A stretch of DNA of 51,850 nt from Syntrophobacterales bacterium (GTDB lineage Bacteria; Desulfobacterota; Syntrophobacteria; Syntrophobacterales; Thermodesulforhabdaceae). Below, one piece after another: positions 24,969 to 32,866 of the stretch (within the stretch, counting starts at the first letter, position 1; each line of letters starts with the position of its first letter). Below the pieces are notes generated by a model. That model did no database searches and was not told the DNA's origin. It was given only the letters and a program-made list of their open reading frames with translations. The stretch lies in the NCBI GenBank assembly GCA_026417655.1, contig JAOACS010000017.1, positions 1-51,850 on the forward strand, in the 5' to 3' direction. A program made the position numbers and the translations under genes.

Positions 24969-26276
24969 TCACAAATCCTCAATGCGGATGAGTTGTGTTG
25001 GAGCCCTTACCACATCGAGCTGATTAATTTCCCTTACAGCCCTTTGAACAGCCCTTTCCTTCGCCTCATGGGTAAGCATAACAATGGGGACTGGATCGTC
25101 GGGACTTGCGGAGGAACGGCCCTTCTGGATAACCGCCGAGATACTTATATCGTGACTTCCTAGGATCCCCGAAATCTTGGAAAGCACACCAGGTCGATCT
25201 ACAGCACTAAAACGGAAATAGTAGCTCGAAACGATCTCTTCCATGGGAACTACTTTTACAGTAGTGCCCTCAAAGGATGGCATCGTATCAAGAGGTTTTG
25301 TTCCCCTAATAAGGCTTCTAGAGATATCGATAAGATCGGCAACAACGGCGCTTCCCGTGGGCATCATCCCCGCTCCAAGACCGTAAAACATGGTATCTCC
25401 TACCGCATCACCGTTGATAAATACCGCGTTATAAGCCCCTCTTACACTTGCTAAAACATGTCCCGAGGGAACAAAGGTAGGGTGAACCCTAAGTTCTACC
25501 TCCCCATTCTGCTTCTGTTTCGCTATTGCGAGAAGCTTAAGTTGGTAACCAAATTCCTCCCCGTATTGAATATCCAGAGGATCAACATTTCTTATACCCT
25601 CAATGAATATACTGTCGAAAGCGATCGGCATATTGAAGGCCAAAGAAGATGCTATAGCTAGTTTATGGGCAGTATCGATACCGTCAACATCAAGAGATGG
25701 ATCAGCTTCGGCGTATCCTAGCCTTTGGGCTTCTCTAAGGGCCTCTTCAAAAGGGAGATTAGCCTCCCTCATTCTAGTCAATATAAAATTACATGTGCCG
25801 TTAAGGATGCCAACAATGACATTGATACGGTTTGCTGCAAGTCCTTCCCTTAGGATTTTTATAAAGGGAATCCCACCGGCAACAGAAGCTTCGTAGGCTA
25901 TAACCTTTTCTCTTCTAGAAGCCAGGGAAAACAGTTCATTTCCATGGTGGGCAAGGAGCGCCTTATTGGCTGTGACAACATGCTTTCCCTCTTGAAGGGC
26001 CCTTTCAATAAAGTTTTTCGCCGCCTCAATCCCGCCAACCAGTTCAATAATTATATCTACTTCGGGATCGCTAAGAACGATATTGACATCCCTTGTTAAG
26101 ATTTCCTTGGGAACCGCTACTGAACGAGGCCTTTCTAGGTCCTTGTCGGCCACCCATTTTAGTTTTAATCCAGTACCAAGACGCTTTCGAATAACGTCTT
26201 GGCTACTCTGAATTATCGAGACAACGCCCGAACCAACCGTTCCCCATCCTATTAAGCCTACCACAATGTCTCTCAT
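24969..26276 (-). CDS. hom: Homoserine dehydrogenase
   Basis: It reduces aspartate semialdehyde to homoserine on the way to threonine and methionine. The NAD(P) fold begins with VGLIGWGTVGSGVVSII. EGKHVVTANKALLA and LNGTCNFILTRM are catalytic-domain motifs, with AEADPSLDVDGIDTAHKLAI. An ACT domain (YYFRFSAVDRPGVLSKISGIL, residues ~350-430) is the usual threonine-sensing element. 435 residues, normal. It lies 19 bases after the aminotransferase, in a six-gene minus-strand run. Confidence 0.97.
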   Translation of the reverse strand: MRDIVVGLIGWGTVGSGVVSIIQSSQDVIRKRLGTGLKLKWVADKDLERPRSVAVPKEILTRDVNIVLSDPEVDIIIELVGGIEAAKNFIERALQEGKHVVTANKALLAHHGNELFSLASRREKVIAYEASVAGGIPFIKILREGLAANRINVIVGILNGTCNFILTRMREANLPFEEALREAQRLGYAEADPSLDVDGIDTAHKLAIASSLAFNMPIAFDSIFIEGIRNVDPLDIQYGEEFGYQLKLLAIAKQKQNGEVELRVHPTFVPSGHVLASVRGAYNAVFINGDAVGDTMFYGLGAGMMPTGSAVVADLIDISRSLIRGTKPLDTMPSFEGTTVKVVPMEEIVSSYYFRFSAVDRPGVLSKISGILGSHDISISAVIQKGRSSASPDDPVPIVMLTHEAKERAVQRAVREINQLDVVRAPTQLIRIEDL

Positions 26277-26295
26277 GGGAAAAAATCCTTTCCTG

Positions 26296-27498
26296 CTAAC
26301 CTGTATTATTGAGGGCCTTCTTGATGCCCCGAACCGCCTGATTTATTCTGTGTTCGTTCTCTACAAGGGCAAACCTTACATACTCGTCGCCGTATTCACC
26401 AAAGCCTAAGCCTGGAGATACAGCAACTTTACCCTTTTCTATGAGAAACTTAGAAAACTCTACAGATCCCATTGGTCGGAAGGGTTCCGGTATACGAGCC
26501 CAAACAAACATGGTGCCCTTCGGGGATGGAACCTCCCAGCCTATCCGGTTAAGCCCTCTAATTAGGGTGTCTCGACGGGATCGATAGACATCAACGATCT
26601 CCTGGACACAGGATTGATCACCATTTAGGGCTACAATGGCAGCGATCTGGATAGGCTGAAATATACCATAGTCAAGATAGCTTTTGATTCTTGTTAATGC
26701 ATGGACAATATGACGATTCCCAACGCAGAACCCTACTCTCCATCCGGCCATACTGTAACTTTTAGACATGGAAAAAAATTCAACCCCCACATCCTTCGCA
26801 CCCTTAGCCTGAAGGAAACTAGGAGCCTCATATCCATCAAAGGTAAGGTCGGCATAGGCGAAGTCATGGATGATCAGAAGGCGGTTCTCCTTTGCAAAAT
26901 CAACGAGCTTTTGGAAAAATTCTCCATCTACAACAGCAGTTGTAGGATTATGTGGATAAGATATGATTAGGATCTTAGGTCTTGGCCACGTCTGACGAAA
27001 GGCGTGCTCTAGATCCTCTAGAAAGTTTCTTTCGGGACCTATAGGAACAGATCGAACATCTCCGCCAGCAAGAATTACAGAGTAGGGATGGATTGGATAG
27101 GTCGGATTAGGAACCATTACTACATCGCCGGGAGTAATAAGAGAAAGTATCAAATGGGATAATCCTTCCTTTGCTCCTATCGTCACCACCGCCTCGGTCT
27201 CTGGATCGATTTCTACACCGTATCGCCTAACATACCAGTTGGCTATAGCCTCCCTCAGCTTAGTAATACCACGAGATGCTGAGTAACGGTGATTATGGGG
27301 CTTCTGAGAGGCTTCAATAAGTTTGTCAACAATATGTTTTGGTGTAGGAAGATCTGGGTTACCCATACCTAAATCTACTATGTCTTCCCCTGCCCTTCTA
27401 AGCTTCATCTTTAACTCATTAACCTGAGCAAACACATAGGGGGGAAGACGCTTCATGCGGTTCTGTTGAGTAATTTCTTCAATGCTCCAGTCCGTCAT
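26296..27498 (-). CDS. PLP aminotransferase, class I (AlaC/alanine or LL-DAP type)
   Basis: A fold-type I aminotransferase of 400 residues. Motifs are [49 protein letters not shown], and [15 protein letters not shown] carrying the PLP lysine; the family Arg is in [12 protein letters not shown]. The group includes alanine, aspartate and LL-diaminopimelate aminotransferases, so the substrate is open. Its position just ahead of hom suits an aspartate-family role, which is inference. GGAG lies 7 bases before the ATG. Confidence 0.9.
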   Translation of the reverse strand: MTDWSIEEITQQNRMKRLPPYVFAQVNELKMKLRRAGEDIVDLGMGNPDLPTPKHIVDKLIEASQKPHNHRYSASRGITKLREAIANWYVRRYGVEIDPETEAVVTIGAKEGLSHLILSLITPGDVVMVPNPTYPIHPYSVILAGGDVRSVPIGPERNFLEDLEHAFRQTWPRPKILIISYPHNPTTAVVDGEFFQKLVDFAKENRLLIIHDFAYADLTFDGYEAPSFLQAKGAKDVGVEFFSMSKSYSMAGWRVGFCVGNRHIVHALTRIKSYLDYGIFQPIQIAAIVALNGDQSCVQEIVDVYRSRRDTLIRGLNRIGWEVPSPKGTMFVWARIPEPFRPMGSVEFSKFLIEKGKVAVSPGLGFGEYGDEYVRFALVENEHRINQAVRGIKKALNNTG

Positions 27499-27622
27499 AA
27501 AATACTCCTTGTGTATTGAAGAGTCACCATTGTCGAGAGAAAATAAATTGAGCCTGATGGCAAAGGAAAGTCAAATAAAAAAAGTTTAGAAATAATCAAT
27601 GAGAACTGTGAGATTGCCAATC

Positions 27623-27716
27623 CCATATTTTCATGTTAATTCTAAGTGCGAGTCTTAGCAACCACAAGTAGAGACAATTTTCAATCTATCTACGTTGAAA
27701 GGGCATGAAAATATGG
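27623..27716 (+). promoter_or_regulatory. Perfect 13-bp inverted repeat around the EAL leader and start codon
   Basis: CCATATTTTCATG (27623-27635) and CATGAAAATATGG (27704-27716) are exact reverse complements 68 bases apart. The second arm contains the ATG at 27713-27715. Between the arms two more stems can form: CTAAG/CTTAG with a 7-base loop, and CAAC...GTAGA with TCTAC-GTTG. As RNA this gives a three-way junction that would hide the start codon. As DNA it could be paired operator sites. No known riboswitch consensus is recognised. See the finding. Confidence 0.6.
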
Positions 27717-28816
27717 ACGGAGGAAACAACCTGTGTAGCAAATGCCAGAAGATCCCATCCATTGAATCTGGTTCTAAAAAAGTCTTTCTTATCTTTCCTA
27801 TTCCACTGTTGAAGGAGAAATTTAACAGGGTAGCCCATAATCTAGGTTATCAATGCTCTCAAGATAGAGAGCTAACTATAATCAACGTCCCCAACTTTAA
27901 AAAGTTCATAAAGGATCTTTATGATAGTTCTGAGTTCTCATTACCAGAGTCTAACGATATACTTTGTTTAGCTTTAGAGGAAAGCGAAGATTTCCATTTT
28001 TTAAGTTACTTCAAAATAAAGCCTCTCTTAACTTGGTTTTCTATGCTGGAGGCCGAAGAGTATTTAGATATCATAAGGGAAAACAGGCTAACAATCCATT
28101 TCCATCCGGTAATTGACAGTAAAACCCTTAAAATTTACGGATATGAATGTCTAATAAGAGGCATCTCAAATAGTGGAGACCTCGTGCCCCCCTTAACCCT
28201 TTTCGATCTTGCTGAAAAAACGGACACTCTCTTTTATCTTGACAGAACCTGTAGGGAGATAGCCGTGAAAACAGCCTCGGAAAAGGGTCTCAGAGACTAC
28301 AAAGTCTTTATAAATTTTGTTCCCTCTTCAATATACGATCCTCAAGCATGCCTCCAAACCACTATTCAAGTTGCCAAAGAGCAGAGCATTGATCCCCATA
28401 ACCTGGTCTTCGAGGTTGTAGAAAGTCAAAAGATAAAAGATATAAAGCATCTATCGAAGATAGTAGATTATTACCGAAGCCATGGTTTTATGGTTGCCCT
28501 CGACGATATGGGAACAGGATATGCGAGTTTAGAAGTGCTTATAAATTTGAGGCCCGATCTAGTGAAGATTGATAAAGAAATTATAAGAAATATCTCCAAG
28601 GACAGTCTTAAACAGAGCATATTTAGGGGTATTATCAGGATCTGTGAAGAGACCAAGATATTAAAAGTTGCAGAAGGCATTGAAACGGAGGATGAATACA
28701 ACTATGTAAAGGATTACGTAGAGTTAGTTCAGGGCTTTTTATTTTCAAAACCTAACAGTGAACCTTCTAATGAAGAGGAAGTCGTCAAAAATTTGAGACC
28801 AAATCTATTCTTCTGA
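27713..28816 (+). CDS. EAL-domain cyclic-di-GMP phosphodiesterase
   Basis: Residues ~125-355 are an EAL domain. The lead motif is ECL in YGYECLIRG, followed by FINFVPSSIYD, FEVVES, ALDDMGTGYASL, DLVKIDKEI, EGIETEDE and LVQGFLFSKP. The metal- and substrate-binding Glu, Asn, Asp-Asp, Lys and Glu residues are kept, so it is probably an active phosphodiesterase. The first ~120 residues are unrecognised, with a CSKCQK motif near the N-terminus and no membrane segment. ATG 27713 has AAAGGG about 9 bases upstream; TTG 27695 is less likely. 367 residues. Its leader has strong secondary-structure potential, and its 3' end overlaps convergent mlaD by 12 bases. Confidence 0.9.
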   Translation: MDGGNNLCSKCQKIPSIESGSKKVFLIFPIPLLKEKFNRVAHNLGYQCSQDRELTIINVPNFKKFIKDLYDSSEFSLPESNDILCLALEESEDFHFLSYFKIKPLLTWFSMLEAEEYLDIIRENRLTIHFHPVIDSKTLKIYGYECLIRGISNSGDLVPPLTLFDLAEKTDTLFYLDRTCREIAVKTASEKGLRDYKVFINFVPSSIYDPQACLQTTIQVAKEQSIDPHNLVFEVVESQKIKDIKHLSKIVDYYRSHGFMVALDDMGTGYASLEVLINLRPDLVKIDKEIIRNISKDSLKQSIFRGIIRICEETKILKVAEGIETEDEYNYVKDYVELVQGFLFSKPNSEPSNEEEVVKNLRPNLFF

Positions 28817-29326
28817 GGAACGTTCTTCCTTAGGTTTCCCTTCTTCCTTTTGACGACTGTCCCTATCCTCAATCTTACCAAAGACAAATTTACTAAAGAG
28901 TTCCTCCACATCTATAGGTGGTAACGTTTCGGCAATTGTTCCCCCGGGTTGAATATACGAATCGAGTCCTCCCTGCGATATAGCTATATATTTATCGCCA
29001 ATAATACCCATAGTTTTTACAGAGGCTATACAATCTTCGGAAAGCTTAATATCCTTTTTTATTTTCAAAACTACCTTAGCTCTCCCGTTGGTATCGAGCA
29101 CTATATCTTCCACTCGGCCTATTTCCACACCCGACATAGTAACGGGAGCCTTCTTTTTTAGGCCAGAGACATTTGAAAAGGTAGCATACACAGTATACTC
29201 ATTACGATTTAGAAATTCTATTTTCCCAAGGCTTATGGATATATACCCCATCGCCAAGATACCAAGGGATATGAAGATCCCCACTATTACCTCCATAGCT
29301 CGATAACCACGTTCTTCAATCGCCAC
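28805..29326 (-). CDS. mlaD: MlaD-family lipid-binding protein of an Mla ABC system
   Basis: An MCE-domain protein that binds phospholipid in the periplasm, anchored by one N-terminal hydrophobic segment (EVIVGIFISLGILAMGYISIS). The MCE core reads VYATFSNVSGLKKKAPVTMSGVEIGRVEDI with VKTMGIIGDKYIAIS. The start is GTG 29326 with GAGGAGG 7 bases upstream. The C-terminus is highly charged (RQKEEGKPKEERSSEE). 173 residues. It is the last gene of the STAS-mlaF-mlaE-mlaD group. Confidence 0.92.
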   Translation of the reverse strand: MAIEERGYRAMEVIVGIFISLGILAMGYISISLGKIEFLNRNEYTVYATFSNVSGLKKKAPVTMSGVEIGRVEDIVLDTNGRAKVVLKIKKDIKLSEDCIASVKTMGIIGDKYIAISQGGLDSYIQPGGTIAETLPPIDVEELFSKFVFGKIEDRDSRQKEEGKPKEERSSEE

Positions 29327-29345
29327 TGTAAAGCCTCCTCACTTT

Positions 29346-30140
29346 CTAGAGCATTATTGAAGTAATTATATAATCGGCAACAAGCACCGTAACAGAGGAA
29401 GTTACTACAGCACTTGTTGTGGCTTCACTTACATCCTCAGCCCCTCTTGAACCCCTATCAACGCCTGCGTAGTAACCCTTGTAGGTGGAAATGGTGATAG
29501 TAAGCACTGCAAAGACCAAGGATTTCACTATTCCCATCCATATATCTTGCCATTCAAGACTTCGATATACCCCATCCCAATAGGCTCCTGGATTGACCCC
29601 CAACAGCTTCACACCAACCGCATAGCCACCCCAAACACCAACAACATCGAACACATGAGTAAGCAGAGGAAAGGCGATAAGAGCCGCCATAAGTCTTGGA
29701 AGAACAAGATACCCGTGAGGATCGATCGCCATACATCGGAGGGCATCTATTTGTTCGTCAATACGCATAATGCCTATCTCCGCGCACATGGCAGAGCACG
29801 CCCGTCCAACCACCATAAGGGCTGTAAAAACCGGTCCTAGCTCCCGCACAAGGCTCAATATAACTCCACTTCCAAGAAAACCCTCAGATCCAAACTTGGA
29901 TAAAGCATAATAGCCCTGAAGCCCAAGCACCATACCAGAAAAGGCCCCAGTAAAGATAATCACAAACATAGACTTATGGCCAATGAAGTATATTTGTTTT
30001 ATAACCAGGCCGGTTTTACTCGGTGGATAAGCTATTCCCCGTAGTGTGGAGAGAAAAAAGATACCTATTCGTCCCAAACCGACAAATATCCCGAGGATCC
30101 ACCTTCCAACAAAACCGAAAGTGTCAGTGAGCCTCTTCAT
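29346..30140 (-). CDS. mlaE: MlaE-family ABC permease
   Basis: A 264-residue inner-membrane permease of the Mla system that keeps lipid asymmetry of the outer membrane. Five or six hydrophobic segments are visible. Family motifs are FTGAFSGMVLGLQGYYALSKFG, LVRELGPVFTALMVVGRACSAMCAEIGIMRIDEQIDAL and YKGYYAGVDRGSRGAEDV at the C-terminus, the ATPase-coupling end. It overlaps mlaF by 4 bases and precedes mlaD by 19. Confidence 0.95.
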   Translation of the reverse strand: MKRLTDTFGFVGRWILGIFVGLGRIGIFFLSTLRGIAYPPSKTGLVIKQIYFIGHKSMFVIIFTGAFSGMVLGLQGYYALSKFGSEGFLGSGVILSLVRELGPVFTALMVVGRACSAMCAEIGIMRIDEQIDALRCMAIDPHGYLVLPRLMAALIAFPLLTHVFDVVGVWGGYAVGVKLLGVNPGAYWDGVYRSLEWQDIWMGIVKSLVFAVLTITISTYKGYYAGVDRGSRGAEDVSEATTSAVVTSSVTVLVADYIITSIML

Positions 30141-30943
30141 CTTCGTTTGACCTTACAGAGCCTTGAAATATAAGAGTCGTAATCCCGATGTTCCTCATCG
30201 GGGCGTCTACTCAAAAACTGTTGAACTCTAGGATCATTCATCTGTCGGATCTCTTCAGGTGTTCCATAGGCGATGATTCTTCCCTGATCCATAACTACCA
30301 TTTGATCCCCGATTCTAAAGGCACTTTCAAGTTCGTGCGTTACCACAACAAGGGTCATACCAAAAGTCTCTTTGAGGGATAAAAGCAGTTCATCCAGTCC
30401 TGCAGCCGTTATAGGATCTAGGCCAGAGGAAGGCTCATCTACAAAAAGTATTTCCGGATCCATCGATAGAGCCCTTGCAAGGCCAGCCCGTTTCCTCATA
30501 CCACCACTAAGCTGGGACGGCATAAGGGCACCAGTTCCGGAGAGTCCAACCATGTGAAGTTTCATCTCTACCATTATCTCTATTATCTCTTTGGGAAGAT
30601 TAGTGTGCACCATGAGAGGCAAGGCTATGTTTTGAGCTACTGTCATAGAGTTAAAAAGAGCCCCATTTTGGAAAAGAATCCCTATGCGAAGCCAGTAATT
30701 ATTCCATTGAGCATGGTTCCACCCTGAGATATCCTTTCCTTCTATGTAAATAGATCCAGGAGGACTAGGTTTTAGTCCCACAAGATGCTTAAGGAGCGTA
30801 CTTTTTCCACAGCCGCTCATACCCATAATTACAAAGATCCTATTAGCCTCGACAGAAAAGGATAGATCACGAAGTACCTGCTTTCGACCGTAAAAACTGT
30901 TTAAGCCCCTTACACGAATAAGTTCCCGATCAGGCTCTGTCAT
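30137..30943 (-). CDS. mlaF: MlaF-family ABC transporter ATPase
   Basis: A 268-residue ATPase. Walker A is GMSGCGKSTLLKHL, the Q-loop is FQNGALFNSMTV, the ABC signature is SQLSGGMRKRAGLARAL, Walker B is ILFVDEPSSGLDP, and the switch His is in VVVTHELESAF. It drives phospholipid movement through MlaE. It overlaps the STAS gene by 14 bases and mlaE by 4. Confidence 0.96.
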   Translation of the reverse strand: MTEPDRELIRVRGLNSFYGRKQVLRDLSFSVEANRIFVIMGMSGCGKSTLLKHLVGLKPSPPGSIYIEGKDISGWNHAQWNNYWLRIGILFQNGALFNSMTVAQNIALPLMVHTNLPKEIIEIMVEMKLHMVGLSGTGALMPSQLSGGMRKRAGLARALSMDPEILFVDEPSSGLDPITAAGLDELLLSLKETFGMTLVVVTHELESAFRIGDQMVVMDQGRIIAYGTPEEIRQMNDPRVQQFLSRRPDEEHRDYDSYISRLCKVKRR

Positions 30944-31268
30944 TTCCGTCCTCTATGGATAGAAAACCCTCAACTTGAGCAAGTTTGAAAACCTTAAGGA
31001 CCTTCTCGTTTGGTTTGACAAGGCGAAAGGTTCCACCCATCGCCCTGATCCGCTGACAAAATAAAACAAGAAGAGCAACCCCAGCGGTGTCGATCCACTC
31101 GAGAGACGAAATATTTACGGTCACATGTTTAAGATTGGAACTAGAGTGAATCTCTCTTAGCATCCTTTCCATAACCGCCTTTACTTCACCCCTTACTAGT
31201 TTGCCCCTTAGGGACATATCCAACCTGTCGCCGTCATCACCAGCTCTGTTTATTTCCACGCTACACAT
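30930..31268 (-). CDS. STAS-domain protein (MlaB-like)
   Basis: A 112-residue STAS domain. The typical loop is ISSLEWIDTAGVALLVLFCQRIRAMGGTFRLVKPN. In Mla systems a STAS protein (MlaB) binds the ATPase MlaF and is needed for its activity; the direct overlap with mlaF supports that role. An anti-sigma antagonist is less likely in this context. The gene begins 25 bases after the metallo-hydrolase stop. Confidence 0.85.
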   Translation of the reverse strand: MCSVEINRAGDDGDRLDMSLRGKLVRGEVKAVMERMLREIHSSSNLKHVTVNISSLEWIDTAGVALLVLFCQRIRAMGGTFRLVKPNEKVLKVFKLAQVEGFLSIEDGNDRA

Positions 31269-31293
31269 ACCCTAAAACATTCCTAAGGTAGAA

Positions 31294-31980
31294 TTAGATT
31301 CTCGTATTTTCTTGGGCAAACATCTGCTGAAAGAGGGCAAAGACAAGATAAAAATTCTCCTTTACAGACCCACGTCCCTTCACTAGGGGACCATGGCCCG
31401 GCGCAAGAATTTCTACATCCAGTTCCAGTAATTGTTCGATGCTTCTTATTAGCTGCAGTGGGTCACCTCCAGGAAGATCGAAACGACCAAAACTTCTAGC
31501 AAAGATTACATCCCCAGAAAAAAGCACCCTATCTCTTTCTAGGTAAATGCAGATCGAACCAGGTGCGTGTCCTGGTGTCTCAATAATTTTGAAACTGTGC
31601 TCGCCCACTTTGAGAGTTCCGGCCTTTAGGAAAAAATCTACAGGAAATATCGGTAGGGTCTTTCCAGTCGTTTCCTGCCATAACCTTGCAAACTCCTCTA
31701 GGAAAATTTTCCCATCCCGGTGCATGGCCACCATCGTTGATGTTCCCGCCCATCGGGAAATAGCCTCAAAATGATCCGGATGGGGATGAGTTACCAAAAC
31801 AAGATCGATATCGTTAATTGATAGCCCATCGGAACGCATCCCTCTTTCCAGGTGATCTAAGAGATGAAGATGTCCTGGATCTATCAATACTTTCCTTCTT
31901 CCCCAAACTACATAACTGTTACAATTATTCTCCGTAAGACTTTCCCAGGGATAATAAAAGAGATGTTCTGTAATTTTCAT
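31294..31980 (-). CDS. Metallo-beta-lactamase-fold hydrolase
   Basis: A 228-residue glyoxalase II-like hydrolase. Metal motifs are THPHPDHFE (HxHxDH), ETPGHAPGSIC, LFSGDVIFARSFGRFD and LAPGHGP. The size and motif order resemble hydroxyacylglutathione hydrolases and other small-molecule thioester or lactone hydrolases; the substrate is not known. It overlaps the upstream nuclease-like gene by 56 bases, an unusually long overlap that suggests translational coupling. Confidence 0.87.
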   Translation of the reverse strand: MKITEHLFYYPWESLTENNCNSYVVWGRRKVLIDPGHLHLLDHLERGMRSDGLSINDIDLVLVTHPHPDHFEAISRWAGTSTMVAMHRDGKIFLEEFARLWQETTGKTLPIFPVDFFLKAGTLKVGEHSFKIIETPGHAPGSICIYLERDRVLFSGDVIFARSFGRFDLPGGDPLQLIRSIEQLLELDVEILAPGHGPLVKGRGSVKENFYLVFALFQQMFAQENTRI

Positions 31981-32866
31981 CTAAGCCTCCACAGTTAGCA
32001 AAAAAATGTTGAAGACACCGGCGAATGTTGGAACCTATGCTCCTCTTTGTATTAATGATGTAGATGTAGCCATCTAGATAAAAAAGCTCTCTAATTATTC
32101 TCTGGGGTTTTCTTCCCGTAACCTCCTCGAAAAGAACAACAATCTTATCGCTCATTCTTAGCTCAGTATCTACAAGGAATATGGTTATATCGGGAGAAAG
32201 ATCTCCAAGCCTATGGACAAAAGCCTCCACCATAGGTCTTTCAACACCCCGAGGAGGGCTTGATTTTACTTCGATATAGATGAGATACCCCTGAAGTATT
32301 GAAAGCACATCGTAGTCACCTCCGTGAAGGGTTTCAGAAAGTTTTACTCCAAAAAGGGTTGGCGCTAGAAACTCTCTTCGCATTATCTCCGCCACATACC
32401 ATTCCAGAGTAGCACCAAAGCTCTTCACCAAAGGCCCGGTATAGCGATAAGACAAACCATCCTCACCAAACTTTACAATACCAGCTTGACTGAGAAACTT
32501 TATGAAGGTCTTCGCTGTTTTGTAAGAACAATAACGGCTTATGGAACGCCAATCACTCCCCTCTCCCTTATGGAGAAGGTCTTTTAGGAAAAGTCTAAAG
32601 GAATATCGTCCCAAGTATTTGTAATAAAGGAAGTGAATTTTCGGATCCTCACTGACGGGAAGCAATACATCAGACAGAGAGTTAGAGGAGAGGATATTAA
32701 ATCCTCTTTGTCTCATTAGAAGCTCTACAGGATGAATAAACCCTGCTGGAAAAGAAACCTCCGCCCATGCCTTTACCAATTCAGCCAACATGGAAACCTG
32801 TCGCTCTAACTCCTCGACACGGCGAAGGAGATCTTCACTAGGGTGTTTTATCTGTCCAGCACACAT
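31925..32866 (-). CDS. PD-(D/E)XK nuclease-fold protein of unknown role
   Basis: A 313-residue protein of no family known to me. Residues ~11-35 form a coiled-coil-like helix (LLRRVEELERQVSMLAELV). Residues ~75-150 look like a winged-helix region. Then come Glu155 (ATLEWYVAEIM), GGDYDVLSI (Asp184, Asp186) and LIYIEVKSSPPRG (Glu199, Lys201): the E...D...ExK pattern of PD-(D/E)XK nucleases. It overlaps the CoA-transferase/GNAT gene by 19 bases and the hydrolase gene by 56. A nuclease inside a lipid-transport run is odd; it may be a DNA-repair or restriction-like enzyme. Confidence 0.6.
   Translation of the reverse strand: MCAGQIKHPSEDLLRRVEELERQVSMLAELVKAWAEVSFPAGFIHPVELLMRQRGFNILSSNSLSDVLLPVSEDPKIHFLYYKYLGRYSFRLFLKDLLHKGEGSDWRSISRYCSYKTAKTFIKFLSQAGIVKFGEDGLSYRYTGPLVKSFGATLEWYVAEIMRREFLAPTLFGVKLSETLHGGDYDVLSILQGYLIYIEVKSSPPRGVERPMVEAFVHRLGDLSPDITIFLVDTELRMSDKIVVLFEEVTGRKPQRIIRELFYLDGYIYIINTKRSIGSNIRRCLQHFFANCGGLDENYRTSLLLSLGKSYGE

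Noticed and set aside
27623-27716. Known purine or c-di-GMP riboswitch upstream of the EAL gene
   Set aside because: The outer-stem layout is suggestive, but I do not see the conserved core bases of those classes.
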